From contig JAFXVA010000008.1 in assembly GCA_017534965.1 (NCBI GenBank), positions 139,409 to 203,408 of the forward strand: a stretch of 64,000 nucleotides of DNA. Reading direction: 5' to 3'. Both the position numbers and the translations under genes were made by a program. Below the pieces are notes generated by a model. The model had not been told where the DNA came from. It saw only the letters and a list, made by a program, of their open reading frames with translations, and did no database searches. The stretch's first letter is position 1. Each line of letters starts with the position of its first letter. This DNA comes from Elusimicrobiaceae bacterium (lineage in GTDB: Bacteria > Elusimicrobiota > Elusimicrobia > Elusimicrobiales > Elusimicrobiaceae). Shown piece by piece: positions 41,082 to 48,500 of this stretch.

Positions 41082-41615
41082 ATGAAAATAAACAATAACA
41101 GAAGTAGTAAGGATCTTTTAAGAAAGAACGAACACATACGCGCAGAACAAGTCCGACTTGTTGACACAGACGGCAAAATGATAGGCATTGTAAGCCTTCG
41201 CGAAGCCCTCTACAAAGCGCGTGAAAAAGAGCTTGACTTGGTGGAAATTTCGCCAACGGCGCAGCCTCCTGTCTGTAAAATATTAGATTACTCCAAATAT
41301 ATTTACGAACAGGGTAAAAAAGAAAAGGACGCAAAGAAAAAACAAAAAGCAGTATCTTTGAAAGAGATTAGAATGAAATCTCGCATTGCGCCCCACGATC
41401 TTGAAGTTAAGGTTAAGCAAATAGAAGGATTTCTTAAAAAGAAAGACATGGTCCGCGTGTCAATCGTGTTCTATGGACGCGAAAACCAGCATAAAGACAT
41501 CGGCCTAACGATGTTAGACGATATGAAAACCCGTTTAGCACCTGTCGGCGATGTTGATGGCACAATACAATCACAGGGCAACAGGATTTCAATAACCTTT
41601 GTCCCTAAAGTTTAA
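41082..41615 (+). CDS. infC: Translation initiation factor IF-3
   Basis: The 177-residue IF-3 has the N-terminal NEHIRAEQVRLVDTDGKMIG, the KILDYSKYIYE linker and the C-terminal SRIAPHDLEVKVKQIEGFL domain. It blocks premature subunit joining. It starts with ATG, not the AUU/AUC codon that autoregulates infC in E. coli. rpmI and rplT follow in the conserved order. Confidence 0.95.
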   Translation: MKINNNRSSKDLLRKNEHIRAEQVRLVDTDGKMIGIVSLREALYKAREKELDLVEISPTAQPPVCKILDYSKYIYEQGKKEKDAKKKQKAVSLKEIRMKSRIAPHDLEVKVKQIEGFLKKKDMVRVSIVFYGRENQHKDIGLTMLDDMKTRLAPVGDVDGTIQSQGNRISITFVPKV

Positions 41616-41635
41616 AGAAGAGGAATATAGTTAAT

Positions 41636-41839
41636 ATGCCAAAATTGAAAAATCATACCGGTGCAAAAAAGAGATTTAGAGTAAACGCCGCCGGTAAATA
41701 CAAAAACAGAAAGGCCGGCAGAAGGCACTTACTCGCCCCTGAAAAGGCCAGCATCAAAAGAGAAAGAAGGCAATCCAGAATTATTGCCCCTAACTCTGCG
41801 GAAGGTAAAACTTTGAGAAAATACCTTCCTATGAAATAA
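41636..41839 (+). CDS. rpmI: Ribosomal protein L35
   Basis: The 67-residue, very basic protein has KLKNHTGAKKRFRVNAAGKYKNRKAGRRH, shown here in pieces as KLKNHTGAKKRF and AGRRHLL. It is the standard L35, between infC and rplT. Confidence 0.95.
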   Translation: MPKLKNHTGAKKRFRVNAAGKYKNRKAGRRHLLAPEKASIKRERRQSRIIAPNSAEGKTLRKYLPMK

Positions 41840-41856
41840 GTTGGAGTGGTTGAAAA

Positions 41857-42213
41857 ATGAGAATAAAATTTAGCGTCGCAAGACATGCAAGAAAGAAAAA
41901 AGTTCTTAACAGAGCAAGCGGTTATTACGGTGATAAATCCCGCCGCTTAAGAATGGCCACCCAACAGGTGGACAAATCTTTAGTCCATGCTTACAATGAC
42001 AGAAAAGATAAAAAAGGAACTTATCGTTCCCTTTGGATAACCAGAATCAATGCCGCAGTCCGCGAACATGGTTTGAATTATTCTAACTTTATTAATGGCC
42101 TTACCAAAGCTAACATTACTTTAAACAGAAAAATGTTATCTGAAATGGCTATTAAAGACCCTGTATCTTTCAAACAACTCATTGATATAGCAAAGACTTC
42201 AGTTTCTAAATAG
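41857..42213 (+). CDS. rplT: Ribosomal protein L20
   Basis: The 118-residue basic protein has VARHARKKKVLNRASGYYG, RLWI-type RSLWITRINAAVREHG and the C-terminal LSEMAIKDP. L20 assembles early on 23S rRNA. It ends the infC operon and is followed by a strong terminator. Confidence 0.95.
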   Translation: MRIKFSVARHARKKKVLNRASGYYGDKSRRLRMATQQVDKSLVHAYNDRKDKKGTYRSLWITRINAAVREHGLNYSNFINGLTKANITLNRKMLSEMAIKDPVSFKQLIDIAKTSVSK

Positions 42214-42230
42214 TTTTTATTTAGACCAAA

Positions 42231-42269
42231 AAAAATATTCCCCCGTTAAAAAACGGGGGAATATTTTTT
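42231..42269. terminator. Terminator after rplT
   Basis: AAAAATATTCCCCCGTT (42231-42247), loop AAAA, AACGGGGGAATATTTTT (42252-42268). The 17-bp stem is symmetric and could also end transcription of the convergent pilin gene. Confidence 0.9.
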
Positions 42270-42270
42270 T

Positions 42271-42300
42271 CTTCGGCTTTTTGGTAAATTTTAATATTTT
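42271..42300 (+). repeat. Left end of the dispersed repeat (fragment D)
   Basis: CTTCGGCTTTTTGGTAAATT continuing TTAATATTTT nearly repeats the left end of copy B (18739-18765). It covers the last bases of the pilin gene, and the TAA stop of that gene (42291-42293, complement) lies within it. Confidence 0.5.
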
Positions 42301-42788
42301 TTATAAACTTTACCACCTTTTCCGCAATATTGGTCTGCAGTAAAAATTATATCTGTATCTGGTATCTGTTCTTGGCAAAGTTTTTGGCCCAGTTCTTGTG
42401 TGCTGCAACACCACTTTTCTGTTTGACTGGCAAATTTTCTTGCATACATAATATGTGGACTTGTTAAGGTACACGCTATAGTATTGCGCGCAGTATCATA
42501 AGTTATTACACAATTACCCCAATCAAAAGAAATCCTATTATTGTTTGAAGAAAAAGTTCCGCCTTCAATACTAATATCTAAAACACTTAAATCAAGGCTT
42601 CTTTTGCCATTTGCAAGGATATAAGTTTGCTGGGCTTGCCATATAGCATTTGCCGCAAAAAGCAACTGGGTAAATTTTGCTTTCGCAACCGCTTTTTGAT
42701 ATTGCGGAACAGCGATAGCCGCCAAAATACCGATAATCAAAACTACTACTAATATTTCTATTAAAGTAAAACCTTTTTTATTCATCAT
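42291..42788 (-). CDS. Type IV pilin-like protein
   Basis: The 165-residue prepilin has the type III signal: KKG|FTLIEILVVVLIIGILAA, with cleavage after Gly and Glu at +5 of the mature protein, then a hydrophobic helix and YQKAVAKAK. The C-terminal half is Cys-rich (WCC, CQEQ, YCGKGG), with about six cysteines that could form disulphides. AGGAG lies 7 nt before ATG 42788. No pilus assembly genes are nearby, so it may work with machinery encoded elsewhere. Confidence 0.9.
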   Translation of the reverse strand: MMNKKGFTLIEILVVVLIIGILAAIAVPQYQKAVAKAKFTQLLFAANAIWQAQQTYILANGKRSLDLSVLDISIEGGTFSSNNNRISFDWGNCVITYDTARNTIACTLTSPHIMYARKFASQTEKWCCSTQELGQKLCQEQIPDTDIIFTADQYCGKGGKVYKKY

Positions 42789-42821
42789 TTTATTTCTCCT
42801 GTTTTTTATTTTCTTATCATC

Positions 42822-42966
42822 CGTCATACCCGAGTGCTTGCCGCACGGGCACACCTTAGGTTTTGTTCTCTATCTTCCTCATCTCCGAGAGTTTTAGTCG
42901 GAGATCTTCTCCTGTTTCTAAAAACTAAGCGGAGGAGATGCCAAACAAAGACCTTTTGGCATGACG
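42822..42966. repeat. 145-bp palindromic intergenic element
   Basis: It is bounded by CGTCATACC (42822-42830) and GGCATGACG (42958-42966), inverted with one mismatch. Inside are further hairpins: CCCGAGTGC-TTGCC-GCACGGG, ATCTCCG..CGGAGAT and TGCCAAA..TTTTGGCA. It resembles REP/MITE-type elements and has no ORF. Confidence 0.5.
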
Positions 42967-43003
42967 CTCTTTATTTTTTAATTTGTTTTTGGAGAATATA
43001 ACA

Positions 43004-43096
43004 ACAGAGCAAATGATTTTGCAAAGATTTTAAATTTAGAGCAGGCGCAAGCGAGGGAGAGTATACTGTGAAAGGCCGGAGGCCGAAGTATCCGAC
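43004..43096 (-). repeat. Dispersed intergenic repeat, copy C (inverted)
   Basis: CAGAGCAAATGATTTTGCAA then AGATTTT (43004-43031) is the reverse complement of the right end of copies A and B. The core AGTATAC..GGCCGGAGGCC..GTATCC follows at 43060-43093. Confidence 0.55.
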
Positions 43097-43136
43097 CGAG
43101 GTTGCAACGTACTATAAAGTTAAAAGCTGCCGCAAA

Positions 43137-43379
43137 TAAAAAAACGGCTGTCATATTTTAGCCCTAGTAATAACCAAAATATAACAGCCGTGGCCTGCCG
43201 TTCTTTTATAAGAACGGCAAACACTCGGCACAAAACAAACGGGTAATTAGTCCGTTTGTCTTGTGCCTAATAACGCGCTGCTTTTGGACTTACTAGGAAC
43301 TTTTGATTTCTCAAAAGCTAGTTTTGCTTTAGCAAAACCTCCAAAAACAGATTGAAATTTTATATAGACTTTCGCCTAC
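43137..43379 (-). ncRNA. Predicted structured non-coding RNA, about 240 nt, family not recognised
   Basis: Read on the minus strand, an extended -10 (TGCTATACT, complement of 43386-43394) is followed by a chain of helices. First is GUAGGC-GAAA-GUCUAU (43379-43364). Next comes an 11-bp helix (43350-43340 with 43288-43278) enclosing two 7-bp hairpins, GUUUUGC-UAAA-GCAAAAC and CUUUUGA-GAAA-UCAAAAG. A two-part hairpin (43267-43227) and a 9-bp hairpin (43218-43197) follow. The last is a 20-bp terminator helix (43191-43172 with 43163-43144) ending in a U run. There is no ORF. It lies after the marC terminator, so it is a separate unit. I see no tmRNA, RNase P, SRP or clear 6S signature. Confidence 0.7.
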
Positions 43380-43385
43380 TCTTTC

Positions 43386-43394
43386 AGTATAGCA
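43386..43394 (-). promoter_or_regulatory. Extended -10 promoter of the structured RNA
   Basis: The complement reads TGCTATACT. The -35 region 17 bp upstream (TTTATC) is weak, but an extended -10 can compensate. Predicted start of transcription is about 43379. Confidence 0.55.
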
Positions 43395-43411
43395 TATTTT
43401 TTATTTGCGAT

Positions 43412-43441
43412 AAAAAACCTCTCATTTAGAGAGGCTTTTTA
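43412..43441 (-). terminator. marC terminator
   Basis: On the minus strand, AAAAAGCCTCTC-TAAAT-GAGAGGTTTTTT forms a stem with a U run, 19 nt after the marC stop. Confidence 0.8.
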
Positions 43442-43459
43442 ACATTAAATCACTAAAAT

Positions 43460-44143
43460 TTATTTTAAAGTATGTACAAATTGCGGGTCAAATAAGTTTG
43501 GTATAAGTTGGGCGATACCTTCAATAGCAAATTGTGCGGCGATAGCACACAAAATAAGACCCATCGTTCTTGATACAATTTGCATACCGTTATGACCCAA
43601 AATTTTGCTTACCCAGCGTGATAAAGACAAGATTATCCCGATAATATAACAAGCAGCGGCAAGGGCCACAATCATAAAGAAAGTTGTCAGTCCGCTTTCA
43701 CTTCTTTGTGAATACAAAATAACTGTTGTTATTGCGCCCGGGCCTACAAATATAGGTATGGCAACCGGCACAATAATACTGCCGAGTTTTTGTTTTGCCT
43801 GCATAAAAGGACTTATATTAGGTGCTTGGGTTTGCAAGGTTGAATCATCAAATTTCGGCTTACCGTGCAACATTCTTATACCAATCATCATAAGCAAAAT
43901 TGCACCCGCTATTCTAAACGCGGGTATTGTTATACCGAAAATTCCCAAAAACGGTTGGCCTACAAAATAAAAGAAAGTTGCAATAACAAAAATTGTAACC
44001 GACATTAAACGTGCGAGATTTTTTTGAACTTCCAAAGTTTCTTCACTTACATGTTGCAAAAATATAGGCACATTGCCGATAGGGTTTAAAATAGCAAGCA
44101 TTGCTATAAAAAAGTTTAATACTAAATGAAAATCTAAATGCAT
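43460..44143 (-). CDS. MarC family integral membrane protein
   Basis: The 227-residue protein has six hydrophobic helices and the MarC signatures LAILNPIGNVPIFL near the N-terminus and PVAIPIFVGPGAITT in the middle. MarC proteins are inner-membrane proteins of unsettled transport function; the E. coli member was wrongly linked to antibiotic resistance. It is a single gene between repeat-rich gaps. Confidence 0.88.
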   Translation of the reverse strand: MHLDFHLVLNFFIAMLAILNPIGNVPIFLQHVSEETLEVQKNLARLMSVTIFVIATFFYFVGQPFLGIFGITIPAFRIAGAILLMMIGIRMLHGKPKFDDSTLQTQAPNISPFMQAKQKLGSIIVPVAIPIFVGPGAITTVILYSQRSESGLTTFFMIVALAAACYIIGIILSLSRWVSKILGHNGMQIVSRTMGLILCAIAAQFAIEGIAQLIPNLFDPQFVHTLK

Positions 44144-44212
44144 ATTCTTATTTTTAATTAAAATTTGTTTTATCTATATTTTGTTTTCTCAAACTCACAC
44201 ATCGCTGCGCCT

Positions 44213-44490
44213 TTGAGGGTTAGCAAAGTGTTATATTTGCTCTATTGCGTTTGCCCGTTTTTATGATAAGAAAGCGAGGCAAAAAAGCGCAGGCAACTAG
44301 GCAAGTTGGCAAGATTTTTTAACAAAGCTTTCCATAAAAACGGCCAAACCCTGCGGGCCGCGCCCTTTTTGATTATCGCTTTATTTTTTTGTGCTTAATT
44401 AGATTAACTAAGCGCGCACAAAAGAAAGTTTGCGCTAATGCAAAAATTTCAGCGGCGCAAAGGCAAAGATAGCACTTTGTTAACCCTTAA
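44213..44490. repeat. Inverted-repeat-bounded gene-free segment
   Basis: TTGAGGGTTAGCAAAGTG (44213-44230) and CACTTTGTTAACCCTTAA (44473-44490) are inverted copies (16 of 18 bases). Inside, CCGTTTTTATG (44255-44265) and CATAAAAACGG (44333-44343) form a second perfect inverted pair. No gene is seen. It may be a degraded mobile element or an RNA. Confidence 0.4.
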
Positions 44491-44496
44491 CCCTGC

Positions 44497-44582
44497 CGCG
44501 CATAAAGCAGTTTATGCGCTACTTCCATTTTTCTAAAGAGCAAATTCCTTCTAAATTACTTCATTAAAAATGGGCAGTACAG
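44497..44582. repeat. 86-bp direct repeat, copy 1
   Basis: It matches 44691-44776 at 84 of 86 positions. It begins with the perfect hairpin GCGCATAAA-GCAG-TTTATGCGC and ends with the first 12 bases of a tRNA-Val 3' end (TGGGCAGTACAG). Confidence 0.85.
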
Positions 44583-44595
44583 AATGTTCGCCTTC
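44571..44595 (-). pseudogene. Fragment of tRNA-Val 3' end
   Basis: TGGGCAGTACAG equals the 3' acceptor and T-stem start of the intact tRNA. It is followed by a shrunken ATGTTCGCCTTCC, so the rest of the T arm and variable loop have decayed. Confidence 0.65.
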
Positions 44596-44690
44596 CGATA
44601 AAATTTCTGACGAAATTTTTCTGCAGGCCGGACTCGCGGTTTTTGCCTTGCTTCGCAAACAAAAACATCGCTCCGTCTTTCTCACCTTGT

Positions 44691-44776
44691 CGCGCATAAA
44701 GCAGTTTATGCGCTACTGCCATTTTTCTAAAGAGCAAATTCCTTCTAAATTACTTCATTTAAAATGGGCAGTACAG
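44691..44776. repeat. 86-bp direct repeat, copy 2
   Basis: This is the second copy, 194 bp from the first. It leads directly into the intact tRNA-Val gene and includes its 3' end. The hairpin 44692-44713 lies downstream of the tRNA in transcription order and could help end it. Confidence 0.85.
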
Positions 44777-44836
44777 GGTTCGAACCTGTGGCCTTCCGCG
44801 TGTGAGGCGGACGCGCTACCACTGCGCCAACTGCCC
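44765..44836 (-). tRNA. tRNA-Val(CAC)
   Basis: A 72-nt cloverleaf on the minus strand. Acceptor GGGCAGT pairs with ACTGCCC, the D arm is GCGC-AGTGGTA-GCGC, the anticodon stem-loop is TCCGC-CTCACAC-GCGGA with CAC as anticodon, and the T arm is ACAGG-TTCGAAC-CCTGT. The discriminator is A. CCA is not encoded (TTTT follows). Confidence 0.95.
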
Positions 44837-44879
44837 AATGCTTTATTACTTTTTACTACTTTCGTATTTGGGCTTCGTG

Positions 44880-44940
44880 GCCAGCGCGTCCCCGCGTTCG
44901 GCGGACGATTTAATTTAGTAAGCACTGCGCCAACTGCCCA
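44880..44940 (-). pseudogene. Decayed tRNA-Val copy (5' half)
   Basis: CACTGCGCCAACTGCCCA (44923-44940) is identical to the 5' 18 bases of the intact tRNA region. Further in, CCGCGTTCGGCGGACG recalls its anticodon arm (CCGCGTGTGAGGCGGACG), but the D arm is disrupted and no T arm is present. Confidence 0.6.
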
Positions 44941-44974
44941 AAATACAAAAAACTACTCTATATATTCTATCATA

Positions 44975-45526
44975 TTAAGAGTTTTGTAAAAAGACCTTTA
45001 AATATAAAAGTGCAATAATTGTTTTAGAATCTCTTATTTTTCCTTTTTTAATATATTCTAAACTTTGTTTTAAAGTAAGTTCTTTTGTGTTAACAAATTC
45101 ATCATCATCTAAATGTTGCTTGCCTTTTTTTAAATCTTTGGCAAGAAAAATATGCAAAATTTCCGTTGAAAATGCTACTGAGGGGTAAAACGATAACATC
45201 TTTTTAAATTTTGTGGCGGAATAACCCGTTTCCTCGGCAAGTTCGGCTTTAGCGCAGGCAAGGGGTGTTTGTTTTGGTTTTAATTTACCGGCAGGTATTT
45301 CAAGCGTAATTTTGCCAATGGGGTAGCGGTATTGCTCCACAAAAATTATTTTACCTTCTTTTGTTAAAGGGACAACGGCACTTGCTCCCGGGTGCTTTGT
45401 ATAAACGCGGCTTGCTTTTTGGCCGTTTATCAGTTTTACTTGATCTTCATAAAAACTTATAATTCCGTCATAAATTTTCTTTTGACTTACTTTCTTTTCT
45501 GTTAGTTTGCTATAATATTTAGGCAT
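44975..45526 (-). CDS. Nudix hydrolase, ADP-ribose pyrophosphatase-like
   Basis: The 183-residue protein resembles NudF/ADP-ribose pyrophosphatase: EQYRYPIGKITLEIPAGKL and a Nudix box at GKLKPKQTPLACAKAELAEETGY. Two box positions differ from GX5EX7REUXEEXGU: the first Glu is Gln and the Arg of REU is Ala, while the AELAEE acidic residues remain. The start is ATG 45526 because AAAGGAG (complement of 45538-45544) lies 11 nt upstream; the earlier ATG overlaps that site. It is divergent from dnaE. Confidence 0.82.
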   Translation of the reverse strand: MPKYYSKLTEKKVSQKKIYDGIISFYEDQVKLINGQKASRVYTKHPGASAVVPLTKEGKIIFVEQYRYPIGKITLEIPAGKLKPKQTPLACAKAELAEETGYSATKFKKMLSFYPSVAFSTEILHIFLAKDLKKGKQHLDDDEFVNTKELTLKQSLEYIKKGKIRDSKTIIALLYLKVFLQNS

Positions 45527-45581
45527 AGGTTTAAAAACTCCTTTCAAAGTTTTAATATATTTTATCTTTTTTGGTGTAAAT

Positions 45582-48500
45582 ATGGCGCAGTTTGTTCATC
45601 TTCACAATCATACAGAATATTCTTTGCTTGATGGTATGCTTCGCATTTCCAGCACAAAGCCGGGCTCTTTTTTGCAAACCTTAGCCGAGCAAAAAGTGCC
45701 TGCTATGGCTATGACGGACCACGGCAATATGTATGGTGCTCGTGAATTTTATAAAAACACCAAAGCCGTTGGTATAAAGCCAATAATCGGGTGCGAATTT
45801 TATATAACCCCTCTAAAATATACCCAAATTGATAAAGAAGTCAAAAATAATCACATAACAATTTTAGCCAAAGATATGCAGGGCTATCGCAATTTGATGG
45901 AGTTAAACTCTACTGCTTGGGTTGACGGCTTTTACTATAAACCGCGTATAGATTTTGATTTACTTAAAGAACATAAAGAAGGCCTTATAGTTTTATCTGG
46001 CTGTCTGCAAGGGCTTCTTGCGCAAACAGCTTTAAAAAAGGGGGAAGAAGAGGCCATAAAACTTGCTCTAAAATACCGCGATACTTTCGGTGCGGAAAAT
46101 TATTATATAGAAATTATGGACCATGGTATTCCCGAAGAGCAAGCCGCCCTTAAAGTCCTTTTGGAAGTTTCAAAAAAAACAGGTATTCCTTTAGTTGCCA
46201 CTAATGACTGCCACTACGAAAAACGCGAAGATTGGCAAGCCCACGATATTCATATTTGTATTGCCACCGGCAGCACTCTTGATGACAAAGAACGTTTTAA
46301 AATGGATACCCACGAGTTATTTTTTAAATCTCCCGAGGAAATGGAAAAACTTTTTAGTTTTGCGCCGGAAGCTTTAAAAAACACCCTTGAAGTTGCCGAA
46401 AAATGTAATTTGGAATTTAAAGAAGATGGCTTTGTTATGCCTGATTTTCCAATACCTGCCGAATTTAAAAATCATGCGGAATATTTGCGTCATTGTTGTG
46501 TAACAGGATTGAAAAAGAAATTAAAAACAGATAATATCCCCGAAGAGTATATGCAACGCCTTGATTATGAATTAAAAGTTATCACAGATATGGGTTTTGC
46601 CGTATATTTCTTAATTGTGGCAGATTTTATCGGCTTTGCAAGAAGTCAGGATATTCCTATAGGTCCGGGTCGTGGTAGCGGGGCGGGTTCTTTAGTCGCT
46701 TATAGTATTGATATTACGCGGGTTGATCCTTTAAAAAACAAATTGCTTTTTGAACGCTTTTTAAACCCTGACCGCGTAAGTATGCCTGATTTGGATATTG
46801 ATATTTCCGATGCAGGACGTGAAGAAGTTATCAATTATATGCGCCGTAAATACGGGGTAAAAAATGTCGCAAGTATTATTACTTTTGGAACAATGAAAGC
46901 CAAACTTGCCTTAAAAGATACGGCAAGAGTTATGGGCTTTGAGCCCGCTGAAGCAAACCGCCTTTCCAAACTTATTCCTGAGGATCCTAAAGCCACAATT
47001 GCCGGCGCTATGGAAACTAATCCCGAAATTAAAAGTGAAATCAGCAAAAACCCAAAAGTAAAACAACTTTTCAATTATGCAACAAAAATAGAAGGGCTTA
47101 AAAGGCATACCGGCGTGCATGCTTCCGGCGTTTTGGTGACTAAAGAAGAAGTTACAAAATATACACCTCTTGCCAAGGGTTCAAAAGATATTATTACAAC
47201 CCAATACGAAGGTAACACCGTTTCGGATATGGGCCTTTTAAAAATTGACTTTTTAGGGCTTCGCACATTAACCGTTATTGATAATGCTGTTAAACTTGTC
47301 AAGAAATTGCGCGGTATAGATATTGATATAGCAACAATTCCAACTGACGATAAAAAAACTTTTGAACTTTTAGATAAAGCCGAAACAACTTGTGTTTTCC
47401 AGTTAGAAAGCGGCGGGATGAAAGATCTTGTTCGTCGTTTACACCCTTCTGTTTTCAGTGATATTTCAGCTTTAGTCGCTCTTTACCGCCCCGGTCCTAT
47501 GCAAAGCGGTATGCTTGATAGTTTTGTTAAACGCAAAAACGGACAAGAAAAAATTACCGTTGAGCATAAAATCCTTGAACCTGTATTACAAGAAACTTAC
47601 GGCACAATGATTTATCAGGAACAAATTATGGAAACAGCCAAACGCTTAAGCGGTTTTACCCCCGGTCAAGCCGATACATTGCGTAAAGCAATGGGTAAAA
47701 AGAAAATTGATATTATGGAAAAATTCCGCACCAAATTTATTGATGGGGCAAAGGAAAATGGCTGTCCGGAAAAAATTTCTACTAAAATTTTTGATCAAAT
47801 GGCAAAATTTGCCGAATATGGTTTTAATAAATCTCACTCTGTTGCTTATGCTTTGGTTGCCTATCAAACGGCTTATTTAAAAGCAAATTATCCGATAGAA
47901 TTTATGTGCAGCGCTCTTACAAACGAAATTGGGCACAATGCTATTGGCTCTTCGGATAAAGAAAATAAAATTGTAACTTATCTAGAAGAAGCGCGTAAAA
48001 TGGGTTTTGAAATTTTACCGCCCGATATTCAACATTCAGAAGAATATTTTAGTGTAGAAAAAACAAAAGACGGAAAAGAGGCCATAAGAATCGGCCTTAT
48101 GGCAATTAAAAATCTTGGCGATGAAGTTTGCAAGAGTATTGTTAAAACACGCCAAGAAGGCGGTCCGTTTAAAGATTTTCTAGATGTTTGTTTAAGAATT
48201 GATTTAGAAACAGCCAATAAACGTTGTTTTGAATGCCTTATCAAAGCCGGTGTTTTTGATAGTCTTTACCCTGATGTTCCTGCGCAGGAATCACGCGCAA
48301 ATTTACTTGCTAATTTTGAAAGATTGGTAGATAAAGCAAATACAATAAATAAAGAAAAGAAGGAAGCGACTTTCAGTTTATTCGGTGATGAAATTATAAA
48401 TGTTGTTAGCACAAAAGAAGAAGAATTAAAAACTGCCGCACCTTTATCAAAAGCAATTTTACTTAACTATGAAAAAGAGGTTTTGGGCCTTTATTTATCG

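Noticed and set aside
43137-43379. tmRNA, RNase P RNA or SRP RNA
   Set aside because: No tRNA-like ends or tag ORF, no RNase P conserved core such as the GAAAGUCC/ACAGAA pair, and no SRP GGAA/GAAGCAGC loop. Left as an unassigned structured RNA.
44570-44989. Open reading frame of 139 codons on the + strand
   Set aside because: It runs through the tRNA-Val gene and its repeats in antisense. No ribosome site or recognisable protein.
42789-45000. CRISPR array or prophage attachment region
   Set aside because: Repeats are few, unequal and palindromic with no regular spacers, and there is no integrase, cas or phage gene in the window.
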